Source: Isotricha intestinalis
Taxonomy: Eukaryota; Ciliophora; Litostomatea; Vestibuliferida; Isotrichidae
DNA length: 64,000 nt
NCBI GenBank assembly: GCA_023807065.1
Contig: JAJJLU010000343.1
Span: 1 to 64,000 of the forward strand
Direction of reading: 5' to 3'
Shown: positions 52,101-60,332 of the stretch, piece by piece
Numbering within the stretch: position 1 is the first letter of the stretch
Layout of the letters: every line of letters starts with the position of its first letter
The notes under the pieces: generated by a model
The model's database searches: none
What the model saw: only the letters and a program-made list of their open reading frames with translations
Told to the model about the DNA's origin: nothing
Program-made: the position numbers and the translations under genes

Positions 52101-54009
52101 CTTTTTCTAAATTAGATTTATACCTTAAATTCTCATCAATTTTTTGTTCATCAAAAAAATTATTACTAACATTTAAATTAATTTCTTCTCTTTCACTTTC
52201 ATTATTATTACTATTATTATTATCTAAATTATTAATATTTTGACTAATGCAAAAATGATAAATAGAATCAACTAATAAATTAATAGTTTCTAAAGCAATT
52301 AATTTTAAATTTTTTTCTTCTTCATTTTGCATTAAATGAATTTTATTAGAATATTTTCCTTGGCCTATTTCTCCTAAAGAAGAAACAATTCTATAAACTA
52401 AAAATTTTTCATTTATTTCACAATCATAATTAGCATATAATTCTAAAAAATAATTTATTTTAGAAGCTCTTTCTTTTAAATGTTGTAAAACACATAATTT
52501 ATGTTCATATGAATAATTATTACTTTCTAAAATTTTTAAAAAAACTGTTTCATTAAAAACACCAATTTCAATTTTTAATTGTTCTCTAAAACATTCCCAT
52601 AAATTAAAAAATAAATTTATACTAATTTCAAATAATTTTTTTTCATCATTTAAAGAAAAAGCTAAAAGACTTTCAATTAATTCTCCTTTAATAGTGAAAG
52701 AAAAATATTTTTCATTTTTTAAAAATTCTCCAAATTTTTTAATAATATCATTTAATAAATCTAAAGAAAGTAATTTAGTTCTGTAATTAAAATATTGATT
52801 TTTAGAAGGAAGATTATTGGAATTAACTAATTTACATAACATAACAAAAATAAATTTACAATCATAAGAATAAAATTGTGCAATATCATCTTCATTAATT
52901 AATTGCCCATTTAAAAATCTATCAATTTTATTATCAATTTCTTTAATTAATTCTTTACATTTATTTGAACAAATAGGTTTTCTTGATTCTCTATCATAAT
53001 AATCTGCTTTATTTCTACATATAAAACACCATCCAAATTTTCCATTTTCTATATTTTTTTCATTTAAAATTTTTGGATTGTGAAAAGAAAAAAAATATTC
53101 ATCATTTAATAAATCTATTTTTGATTTAGGAATTAATTCTAATCTTGAATTTTTATTCATTTTTAAATTCGCTTCATAAATACATATTTCATCTATTATT
53201 GTTCTAATTTCTTTTATTATTAATCTGTCTATTGGAGTTTTATAATTTTGAATTAAAAAATCATTGTTATTAAATGTTAAATTCGTATTTTCTATATTAT
53301 TATAAATATTATTATCATTTAAATCATCATAATCTTTTTGAATAAAATTATAAAATTTTTTATAATTTTTAAAATGAGAATTTATTATTGATTTTAATAC
53401 ATTTTGAGATGATTCTATTATTACATTTGATTTAGCTGATGAAAAAATAAAAAAACAAAATGATATTATTTGACTTAATGGTTTTTCATGAATACCAAAA
53501 GAAGTATTTTGATAAATTAAATATAATGTTTTTAAAGAATTTAGCCAAATATTTTCATCATTAATTTCTTTAAATTCACTTATACAATTAATAAGAGAAT
53601 GATTAATTAAAGGTTTTATTTTTAATTTCTTATTATTTAATTCATAATTATCATCAGAATCAATTGAATTATAAAATGATTCTACATTAAATAATTTATT
53701 CATAATTAATATTTGAATTTTTTCTACAAATATATCTGCAATTTTCTTATTATCTCCTCTTAATGACATTTCTATATATTTATAATATTTTGATGCGTTT
53801 AATTCTTCTTCTATTTTATCTTCTTCTATAAAATCTTTATAACTTCCTAAAAATTGAGTTAATATTGAAAAATATGGATTTTTTTGACTTAAGTTTTTTT
53901 GCATTTTTTCAAATATTAATGTTAAACATGATGAATATATTTCATATGAATTTTTATCTTTTTTTAATTGTATCTTATTATTTTTTGATATTTCATTAAT
54001 CTTTTCCAT
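49108..54009 (-). CDS. Sec7-domain ARF guanine-nucleotide exchange factor (BIG/Sec7 type)
   Basis: A 1633-residue protein with the BIG/Sec7 order: an N-terminal DCB/HUS-like helical part (about 1-640; residues FVMLCKLVNSNNLPS resemble the HUS region), the Sec7 domain (about 645-840) and long helical C-terminal HDS-like repeats. The Sec7 core has FKLPGEGQKIDRILDVFSNKY (about 720-742), i.e. the catalytic glutamate finger and the FRLPGEAQKIDR motif, and a hydrophobic groove SYYLSFTIIILQTELHNPNVKEKM as in the YVLAFSIIMLNTDLHNP motif. It should activate ARF GTPases at the Golgi or TGN. A Cys cluster (CFICRNKADYYDR...CSNKCKEL, about 328-355) forms a zinc-finger-like insert in the HUS part, an uncommon addition. 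No intron is needed. Confidence 0.88.
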   Translation of the reverse strand: MEKINEISKNNKIQLKKDKNSYEIYSSCLTLIFEKMQKNLSQKNPYFSILTQFLGSYKDFIEEDKIEEELNASKYYKYIEMSLRGDNKKIADIFVEKIQILIMNKLFNVESFYNSIDSDDNYELNNKKLKIKPLINHSLINCISEFKEINDENIWLNSLKTLYLIYQNTSFGIHEKPLSQIISFCFFIFSSAKSNVIIESSQNVLKSIINSHFKNYKKFYNFIQKDYDDLNDNNIYNNIENTNLTFNNNDFLIQNYKTPIDRLIIKEIRTIIDEICIYEANLKMNKNSRLELIPKSKIDLLNDEYFFSFHNPKILNEKNIENGKFGWCFICRNKADYYDRESRKPICSNKCKELIKEIDNKIDRFLNGQLINEDDIAQFYSYDCKFIFVMLCKLVNSNNLPSKNQYFNYRTKLLSLDLLNDIIKKFGEFLKNEKYFSFTIKGELIESLLAFSLNDEKKLFEISINLFFNLWECFREQLKIEIGVFNETVFLKILESNNYSYEHKLCVLQHLKERASKINYFLELYANYDCEINEKFLVYRIVSSLGEIGQGKYSNKIHLMQNEEEKNLKLIALETINLLVDSIYHFCISQNINNLDNNNSNNNESEREEINLNVSNNFFDEQKIDENLRYKSNLEKGIEKFNIKYKKGIKYLISSGIISQEDKEEEAKDIANFLKRNNLNKEEVGEILGDNSEINLKVLKNYTDLFNFTGLDLINSLRKYLSTFKLPGEGQKIDRILDVFSNKYNKDNPNKFENKETSYYLSFTIIILQTELHNPNVKEKMGFDGFLNLLSTQESTKNLNKEYLQNIYNDILNNPLSLPEIEKEKEKLNNRENRIKLESTRLLNECKERLKQGKGKQYIIIYEFQYIYPFMESIWSPLLAVFSVVIEQSNDENLYQLCIDGITKTIKILSFINLDLAKDALIKGLCNLTNLFQFKEIKDKNIECLKKIFELSLKDGNSYFKNSWKIVLKIINKLDSLLTVKSMPKSERENYFQSLKIKRKKSLIIENDFDIEKNNIEFINKITSEDYEKIFLKSEKMNDDSILDFINSLCELSIEDIILNNRYFLLHKLIEVTELCMNRNYLIWLKIWEKVSKILIEISLNDNQEISEKGIDCLRQLSKKYLEYKNNNDFQIELLRPFRIIFQKSDINTNENKRKEFAIVCFINLIQNDGKYIVERGWKKIIELIKIISKEKDEELKKQSFDFLKWCINNYLKKNINLYNDITNCLVSYSSSFPEEILVMLFQIINEINDKNKLIISLKDLAELIIDKRDNVSMISLKGLFDILNKRLKEKKFDKNFSSNIKDEIFFPLSEKLLEHNSGEILMKFIQNILLIINNNKDFLNQNQINFILNLVKKMCNNNKDGKVCINGVKCFEILINQKNLNLIKDYPLLLFKLLVNIFENNLQSDFESFEKNSEKINIEILKNNSSINILRSQVVIILLNTLENFLDINIQNIEINELEKLIILLKRSYEIAIKFNKNFELRKIIYSDNKKRVVIYSQEERSLDLYFTLLNYCFDRSELKEKYTNKIYEMSIYVLKIFVEETQNLNEINLKNQKDNISINNETFYEKNIFYKHISEEVEKIIISALIKFQYYKNVKYKKEINELLVSCIFCNNDLIKNKLQEILLLALNENL

Positions 54010-55317
54010 AAAAATGCATTAATTTTAAAAAATGAATTATAATTATTAAATTAATATTAATTGTTGAAGAGTTTTATATAATAAAAAATATGAAATTAAA
54101 ATTCTCATGTTATTTTTATTTTGAATCAAATATATTTACAAAGTAAACAATAAAAACATTAAATTTTATTAATTTGTGAAAAAATAAATGCTTGTTATAA
54201 TTATCAAATAATTTTATATAGGGAACTTTAAAATGTATTCAAAATGATATAAAAGATAATTATATTTTTTTTTGGTTAAAAACAAAAAAAAATATGAATT
54301 AATGAAAATTTATGTTTCTTATAAATTAGGAAATTATGGTGCTTTTATTTTAAAGAATGAAGATAATACTTTTTGAATACTAAATTAATTTTTAATTTTG
54401 AATTTAGTATTTTATTTAAATCAATTGTGTTAAATTAAATAAATACTAATCTCATTTAAATTCAGAAAAATATATTATAAAAATTATTTATGATATTAAA
54501 AAAAAATAATCATTGATAATATTAAAGAAAAATATTTTTCAATTCAAAAAAATTAACACAATAATTTTACTTTATACTGAATAAAAATATATGAATTTAC
54601 CAATTAAATTATTTTTCGTCTGTTTTATACTATTCTAATATTATTTATTTTATTGAAAAAAGAGGTGATTAGAAAAAATCAAAATAATAATAATGTTATT
54701 AATGCAAAAAGAAAAATTAATCAGAATATTTTAAAAGAAATAAATCAGCAAAAATAAATTAAATTATTTGTTTTTTCTTTAAAACTAAGGAATATATTAT
54801 AATCAATATTTTTAAATCAATTTGGTGACGACCACACATAATAATTTTTTTTGAGACTAAAAATAATTATTTATAATGTAAACATATTAATTAATAAAAT
54901 TAATTTAATCCCTTTAAATATAAAAAATAAAATTACATACTATATAATTCATGCAATATATATAAAAGAGTATATACAAAGAAGAATTTATTAAATCCAA
55001 AATGTCCACATTATAATAAATTAATAATAAATGAAAAAGAAAAATTAAAAAACAAAATAAAAAGAAAAAATTATTATTAAAAAATATATGTAATAAAAGT
55101 GCAATTCATATTTAAATCATCCAATATTAACATCTTTAAGAAATAATGAAATTCTTTCATATAAAGTAAGTGCTGCAATTAAATTAGAATCATCAATAAA
55201 AATAAAATACCAAAAACAAAAGAATCAAAATAAAATAAATTATATATAAAATATATATAAATTTAAATAAATTTATTTCATTATTATTTATTTTTTTCAT
55301 TTTTATTTAAATAAGTG
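54010..55317. other. Long intergenic region with a few coding-like scraps
   Basis: About 1.3 kb between the starts of the Sec7 gene (-, 54009) and the end of the P-loop gene (-, 55318). Mostly A/T runs. Small GC-richer points include TGGTGACGACCACA near 54822-54835 (TGGT/ACCA arms). Coding-like fragments are listed separately. No tRNA or other RNA recognised. Confidence 0.4.
54302..55249 (+). pseudogene. Possible decayed gene, scattered coding-like fragments
   Basis: Three short open stretches have amino-acid use like the neighbours but no shared frame: 54302-54376 (MKIYVSYKLGNYGAFILKN..., ATG to TGA); about 54950-55080 (...KKNLLNPKCPHYNKLIIN..., ends in TAA); and 55097-55249 (NSYLNHPILTSLRNNEIL..., ends in TAA). 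Together they may be the remains of one + strand gene with several lesions or with unrecognised introns. I do not recognise the family. In DNA this AT-rich short open runs also arise by chance, so confidence is low. Confidence 0.25.
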
Positions 55318-56214
55318 TTAAATTTCTAAAGTTTCAAAAACATTTTCTAATTCTTTATTTCTATAAACAAAATCAACAAAATTTGGAGCATAAATTTTAA
55401 TAGGAAAATTAAATTGATCAAATAAATTAATATTACAATATGATTTAATCATAAAACCTAAATAATATGGATCAATTAAAGGTATAAATTTAATAATATT
55501 TTCATTAAATTTTTCCTTTGAAAATTCTTCCATAAAATATTTACTTTCATTTTTTAAATAATTAATTACATTTTCAAAAACAAAAATAGGATGTCTATAA
55601 TTAAAAGGAAGATTTTTTTCTAAAGATTCTAAATTTCTTTTTTTAATTGCTTTAACCATAAATTTTAAAGATAAATAAATATAAATAAATTTTGTTTTAA
55701 ACTTTTCTTTCATTATTATTATTTCTTCTGGAGATATATATGCAATATCTATTAATATTTTTTTCCCTGATTTTAAATTAGTTTTAATTAAATTAAATAA
55801 TTTTTCTAAACTTTTTTTCCTATTTTCTCCTCCATTTGGTAAATAAATATAATTTTCTTTTAAAATTTTTGAAACTTTTTTCCATTCTTTTTCTGAATTT
55901 TCTTTTTTAAATTTAATTATAAATGGATTATGATTTTCATCACAATTATAATGTCTAACATAATATGCTGTATTTTCTCCAAAAAAATTATTTAAATAAT
56001 CAAAATCTTCTTTTTTCATTTTTTCTTTTAAAGAATTATATAATCCTTCTAATAATAAATTATCATATTGAATTGATATTATATTTTCTTTTTCTTTCAT
56101 TAATTTATTTATTAATGTTGTTTTTCCTGTACTACTTGTTCCTACTAAATATATTGTTTCATTTTCTTTAAATAAATCATCAAGTTTTTCTTTTAATTCA
56201 TTATAAGAATTCAT
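55318..56214 (-). CDS. P-loop NTPase of unknown function
   Basis: A 298-residue soluble protein with a clear Walker A at residues 25-33 (GTSSTGKTT) right after the strand TIYLV, and a likely Walker B-like strand in KKILIDIAYIS (about 150-160). The rest is an alpha/beta core with Lys/Glu-rich helices; NYRHPIFVFENVINYLKN and KFIPLIDPYYLGF near the C-terminus look conserved. The layout (an NTPase of about 300 residues with no sensor motifs) suggests a nucleoside/nucleotide kinase-like or phosphotransferase fold rather than AAA+, but no family is certain. It is the first gene after a 1.3 kb gap and is followed by the 7TM gene on the same strand. Confidence 0.6.
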   Translation of the reverse strand: MNSYNELKEKLDDLFKENETIYLVGTSSTGKTTLINKLMKEKENIISIQYDNLLLEGLYNSLKEKMKKEDFDYLNNFFGENTAYYVRHYNCDENHNPFIIKFKKENSEKEWKKVSKILKENYIYLPNGGENRKKSLEKLFNLIKTNLKSGKKILIDIAYISPEEIIIMKEKFKTKFIYIYLSLKFMVKAIKKRNLESLEKNLPFNYRHPIFVFENVINYLKNESKYFMEEFSKEKFNENIIKFIPLIDPYYLGFMIKSYCNINLFDQFNFPIKIYAPNFVDFVYRNKELENVFETLEI

Positions 56215-56401
56215 TTCAATAAAAAAAATAATTATTTATTATTTATTTATATATTTATAATTATTCTATTTAATATTATTTATATTGTTCATGTGTCATT
56301 ATTCAATATTGAAAAAATAAAGATAATTATATTATATAAAATTAATAAAACAAACAAATTAAAATCTATTTATTATAAAAATCTACTTTTACATTTTTAA
56401 T

Positions 56402-57434
56402 TTATAATATTTGAAATGAATCTTCAAAATTTGAGGTGTTAGGATCATTAATTTTTTTAATAGATATTTTCGAATCATCTTCAATTAAAAATTTCTTCAT
56501 ATCTTCATTAATTTTTTTTTCTTCAATAACATCATAATCTAAATACTCTTCAATTTTTAAATCTTCTCCTTTTTCAATTATTTTAGCTTTAGTAAATTGA
56601 TGTTTAACAATAAAATAAAAAGAAACATAATTAGATAAAGTTATTAATAAATCAGCAATTAAATAGAAGAAATGTAACCAAAAAGTTAAAATAGTATTTG
56701 GAATAACTTGATTACTTTCTTTATATTCACTTTGATGAACAAAATTTTTTAAATAAATAAAAATAAATTGATATATAGAACAAATAAATATAGTATATAT
56801 TGTAGAATTTAATTGAATTAATCTAATTTCTGAAAATTTAGTATGATTAATATTTTGAGTTTTTTGAAATATTTGTTTAAATATGTTTGTAATGTGAATA
56901 CCTGAAATTAACAATAATATACTTATAATAGAAGAAAAAATTGAATAACCTAAAACAATGTATCTATCATCATAAGAAGGTAAAAGGAAAAATAATAAAG
57001 CATAAATAACGAGAACAGACCAATTAATAGTACTCAAAGTAACAAAAATTCTAAAATAAATAATATATTTACATTTGATATAAAGGAAATGTAACTCCAT
57101 AAATTTCTTGTTGAATAATTCTAAATAGCCTTCTTAAAATATATAAAACAATAAAAATTTGAATTGCAATTCCTGTTTCTAATGGCATTTCATATCTTGT
57201 AAATAATGCAATTAATAATAAAATACATTCTAATATTCCTCCTAAAATTACTAAATTTTCAAATTTTATTCTCTTGTAAAATTTAAGCATAGTTATTAAT
57301 GCAAATATATGTGATATCATTACTGTTAATGTTGCTACTACTAAAAATATATTTCTATTTATTTATTTTATATTTTTTTACATTCCACATGAATATGATA
57401 TTGCTTTTTTATCTACTAAACATAATGAATTCAT
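56402..57434 (-). CDS. Seven-pass membrane protein, three exons with tiny introns
   Basis: Exons on the minus strand are 57434-57382, 57354-57073 and 57050-56402, separated by introns of 27 and 22 nt (GT-AG, A/T only). Spliced length is 328 codons, 327 residues. Exon 1 gives MNSLCLVDKKAISYSCGI, exon 2 NIFLVVATLTVMISHIFALI..., and exon 3 continues YQIIFVTLSTINWSVLVIYAL. There are about seven hydrophobic segments and a charged cytoplasmic C-terminal tail (KGEDLKIEEYLDYD...), with an extracellular N-terminus holding two Cys. Overall plan resembles THH1/TOM1/TOM3 or TPRA1-like seven-pass proteins (GPCR-like), but no diagnostic motif is clear. Without splicing the two longer parts overlap in different frames. 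Confidence 0.7.
57051..57072 (-). other. 22-nt GT-AG intron in the 7TM gene
   Basis: Begins GTAAAT and ends TTTTAG on the minus strand, A/T only between. Splicing joins AT to A (Ile) and merges two overlapping frames into one. It is near the lower size limit of spliceosomal introns. Confidence 0.85.
57355..57381 (-). other. 27-nt GT-AG intron in the 7TM gene
   Basis: Begins GTAAAA and ends AAATAG on the minus strand. Splicing joins GGA-AT to A (Ile) in phase 2, the same phase as the 22-nt intron, and supplies the start codon ATG 57434. Confidence 0.8.
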
Positions 57435-57589
57435 TTTTTTTTGAATAAAATAATAAAAAATACTTAAATTTGTTTTTTATTTATATTATGATAAAACTTT
57501 TATTTTTTTATTTTAATTATATTTCTCTTTTTTATTTATTTATATTTTTTTTGATTAAAATTAATGATATAATAATTTAATTAATATCT

Positions 57590-58492
57590 TTAACAACCAA
57601 ACAACTTTTTATTAATATTTTCACAAAAAGTTTCAAAATCTTCTAATTTATTTTCATTATTTTTATTTCTTGAAATTTCATGATTATTATTTATATTTTT
57701 ACAATTATAATAATTATTCTCTTTTCTTTTTGAACTATTATCATCAGAATAAGTTAAATTAATATCATCAATATTTGAAATAATTTTGCTATTATTATTA
57801 CTTTCTTTTTTAGAAACAGAAACTGAGGAATTAATTGAATTTGAAGGTTTACTATCAAAAATTGAAGTATGTGAAATTAATGTTGATGAAAGATATGAAT
57901 TTGTATTTTTTTCATTTAAATTATTATTTATATTATTATTATTTTTAATAATTTTATTATTATTATTCATTTGATTTTTTAAAGTTTTTATATTATTTAC
58001 TTGATTTAATAAATCTTTTTCTTGTTTTGAATTATTTTTTATGCTTTTAAATATTGGTTTTAAATTATTTAATTTATGCTCATTTTTATTTACTTCAAAA
58101 TAATTTTTATAATATTTATTTTGTTTTGAATGTGAATTTCTTTTTTTTCTATTTTTACTAATAGATCTATTTATATTTTCAATAAAAGTTTTCATATAAT
58201 TAATATGTTCTTTTGAATTCAAAAAATTAAAATTAGGTTTTTCTAAATGTTTTGGAATTTTAACATTTTTTTCAGAATTTAATTTAGTTTGATCTAAAGT
58301 AACACCTGAATTTGTATAATCAGAAGACATAAAAGATTTATTTTCAGGACTATGTTTATTTTTATAAATATAATTATTATTTTTAATCATTTCCATTTTA
58401 CAATAAGAAGGAGTTTTTTTATGCCTTTTTTCATACTTTTTCTTTATTGGATCCATTGTTCCTATTATATTATATAAAGTCAATTTCTTCAT
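57590..58492 (-). CDS. Basic Asn/Lys/Ser-rich protein of unknown function
   Basis: A 300-residue protein from ATG 58492 (MKKLTLYNIIGTMDPIKKKYEKRHKKTPSY...); the frame is open upstream only by a TTG. It is basic and low in complexity with runs of Asn in the middle (about 185-200) and Ser-rich stretches. No membrane segment or domain is seen. FETFCENINKKLFGC at the C-terminus is the only Cys-bearing, less polar end and could be a binding segment. Possible nuclear or cytoskeletal protein; function cannot be told. Confidence 0.5.
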   Translation of the reverse strand: MKKLTLYNIIGTMDPIKKKYEKRHKKTPSYCKMEMIKNNNYIYKNKHSPENKSFMSSDYTNSGVTLDQTKLNSEKNVKIPKHLEKPNFNFLNSKEHINYMKTFIENINRSISKNRKKRNSHSKQNKYYKNYFEVNKNEHKLNNLKPIFKSIKNNSKQEKDLLNQVNNIKTLKNQMNNNNKIIKNNNNINNNLNEKNTNSYLSSTLISHTSIFDSKPSNSINSSVSVSKKESNNNSKIISNIDDINLTYSDDNSSKRKENNYYNCKNINNNHEISRNKNNENKLEDFETFCENINKKLFGC

Positions 58493-59186
58493 TTTTATTT
58501 TAAAAATCAATCTTAATTAAATTATAAACTGAATGAACCAAATATTTCTAATAATTAAATAAAAAAAATCAATTTAATAATTAAATAATTATTAAAAATA
58601 TAAAAAAACAAAGGAATAATAAATAAAAATTTAATATAATAAAACATTTATTAAAAAGTATTTATAATAATAAAAGTATTTTTAATCTTTGATTTTTTAT
58701 AATAATTAAAAATAAACTTAAAAATAACTAATCTATTGATTAACATTATTGAAAATCAATATTAAAAAGTTATTTATATTATAAATATAATTCCTGTTTA
58801 AAAAATATAAATATCGCCATAAAATTATTTATTTTATTATATTTATTTATAGTTGATTTAGGATTTTGATATTTTCATTATTTTAATTATTATAAAATAT
58901 AGACTTTCTCCTTCAAATAATAATGCTTTTTTTAATTAAAATTATATTTTAATTCCATAAAAAAAATTATTTTAAACTAATATGTTTTAATTGAAAAAAT
59001 AAGATTTTAAATTGCCATTACCAATTCTAAATCCATTTTATAATAATATGAGTTTAGAAGTTTATGGCAAAAAATAATTTCTTAAATGGCCTGTGATTAA
59101 TTTATTATAATAATTCACACTAAGTTAAAATAAGAAAACAATAAAAAAATATTCAAAAAAAATAATATTCTATTTTTTAAATATTT
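58493..59186. other. Long divergent intergenic region
   Basis: About 695 bp between a minus-strand basic protein gene and a plus-strand coiled-coil gene. It is A/T runs apart from a paired structure at 59012-59070 and a small G/C-richer patch (GGCCTGTGATTAA near 59088). No long ORF. Confidence 0.4.
59012..59070. other. Two-part stem-loop, possible structured RNA or regulatory site
   Basis: Outer arms TTGCCAT (59012-59018) and ATGGCAA (59064-59070); inner arms TTCTAAA (59025-59031) and TTTAGAA (59053-59059). They are nested in order, with a 6/4 internal loop and a 21-base loop, and lie in an otherwise featureless divergent intergenic region. Function unknown. Confidence 0.3.
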
Positions 59187-60197
59187 ATGTTAATTAATTT
59201 AATTATTTCCCTTTTAATAATGGATGCAGTAATAATAATTAAAAGACTAAAATCAAAAAAAGACAAAAATTATTCTATAAAATTATCATATAACAATGAA
59301 ATACATATATTTATTACAAGAGAAGGTGAAATAAATCAACAATTTAATTTAGACATTTCTTTAGAAGAATTTTGTAAAATAAATCAATATTTTTCTACAT
59401 TTAAAACTCCAAATGATTTATTAAATGAATTAAATGAAAGATTAAATTCTTGTGAATTAATTGAGGATGAAATGGATGATTTAATTTTAAAAATTTTTAT
59501 TCCTAAAAGAGATGAAGAAATTTCATTAAAAATAAAAAAAAAAAATATTAATACAATAGATATTTATCAGTTAATAGAACAATTAAATAAAAAAGTAGAA
59601 AGTTTAGAAAAAGTAATTCAAAAATTAAAAGAAGAAAATAAAAAAATAAAAGAAGATTTAAATTCTATAAATAAAGAAAATGATTTTTTAAAATTCGAAA
59701 AAAAACAATTTAATTTTCAAATAAATAAATTAGAAGAAAAAATAAAACAATTAAAAAATGAAAATGAAAAAAATAATTTTCATTGGATTAATGATGAAGT
59801 TATAATAGAAAATTGTTCTAAATATTATAAAAATTTTTCTCCTGAAATAATATTAAATAAATCAACTATAAACAAATATTATTTATCAAATGGAATAAAA
59901 GATCATTTTATTGAATTTTCATTTATTAAAACATATTTTTTAAAATCAATAAGAATTTCAATTTTAGAATATGAATGTTCACTTAGAAAATTTAGTATTG
60001 AAATTTATAATAAAAATGGAAATAAATATCTTGTAGGGTTATTTGTCAGAGAAAAATATACTGATAATGTTGGATTTCAAGAATTTCCTATTGAAAAATA
60101 TTGTAAAAAACTTAGATTAAATTTAATTGATAATTGGGGAAGTGGAGGAGGTAATTATATATTAATTAATAAAATCGAATTTTTAGTGTCTAATTAA
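59187..60197 (+). CDS. Coiled-coil protein with a discoidin/F5/8C-like C-terminal domain
   Basis: 336 residues from ATG 59187; a second ATG at 59220 (MDAVIIIKRLKSKKDKNYS) may be the real start, since the 11 residues between are a short hydrophobic run with no clear signal-peptide end. Parts: an N-terminal beta region (about 12-120, KLSYNNEIHIFITREGE...), a coiled coil (about 130-200: QLIEQLNKKVESLEKVIQKL...), and a C-terminal beta-sandwich (about 215-336) with the ligand-domain pattern KSIRISILEYECSLRKFSIEIY...FQEFPIEKYCKKLRLNLIDNWGSGGGNYILINKIEF, like F5/8C or SUN-type galactose-binding-like folds. Likely binds carbohydrate, lipid or protein. Family call is by pattern only. Confidence 0.55.
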   Translation: MLINLIISLLIMDAVIIIKRLKSKKDKNYSIKLSYNNEIHIFITREGEINQQFNLDISLEEFCKINQYFSTFKTPNDLLNELNERLNSCELIEDEMDDLILKIFIPKRDEEISLKIKKKNINTIDIYQLIEQLNKKVESLEKVIQKLKEENKKIKEDLNSINKENDFLKFEKKQFNFQINKLEEKIKQLKNENEKNNFHWINDEVIIENCSKYYKNFSPEIILNKSTINKYYLSNGIKDHFIEFSFIKTYFLKSIRISILEYECSLRKFSIEIYNKNGNKYLVGLFVREKYTDNVGFQEFPIEKYCKKLRLNLIDNWGSGGGNYILINKIEFLVSN

Positions 60198-60332
60198 TTT
60201 TCATATAATATTTTTTATAAAGAAAAAATCAAACTTATTTTTAGTGAATTTTTTATTTATTTATTTTAAAAAAATATTTAAATATATTATAAAGAAATAA
60301 TAATTGTATAAATATATTATTATATATTAATA

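Noticed and set aside
55318..56214. Naming the P-loop protein as a specific kinase or a toxin-type zeta kinase
   Set aside because: Only Walker A and a general alpha/beta layout are visible; no family-specific catalytic motif was found.
57069..57320. Two separate overlapping membrane-protein genes
   Set aside because: A 22-nt intron joins both frames into one seven-pass protein, with a 27-nt intron supplying the start.
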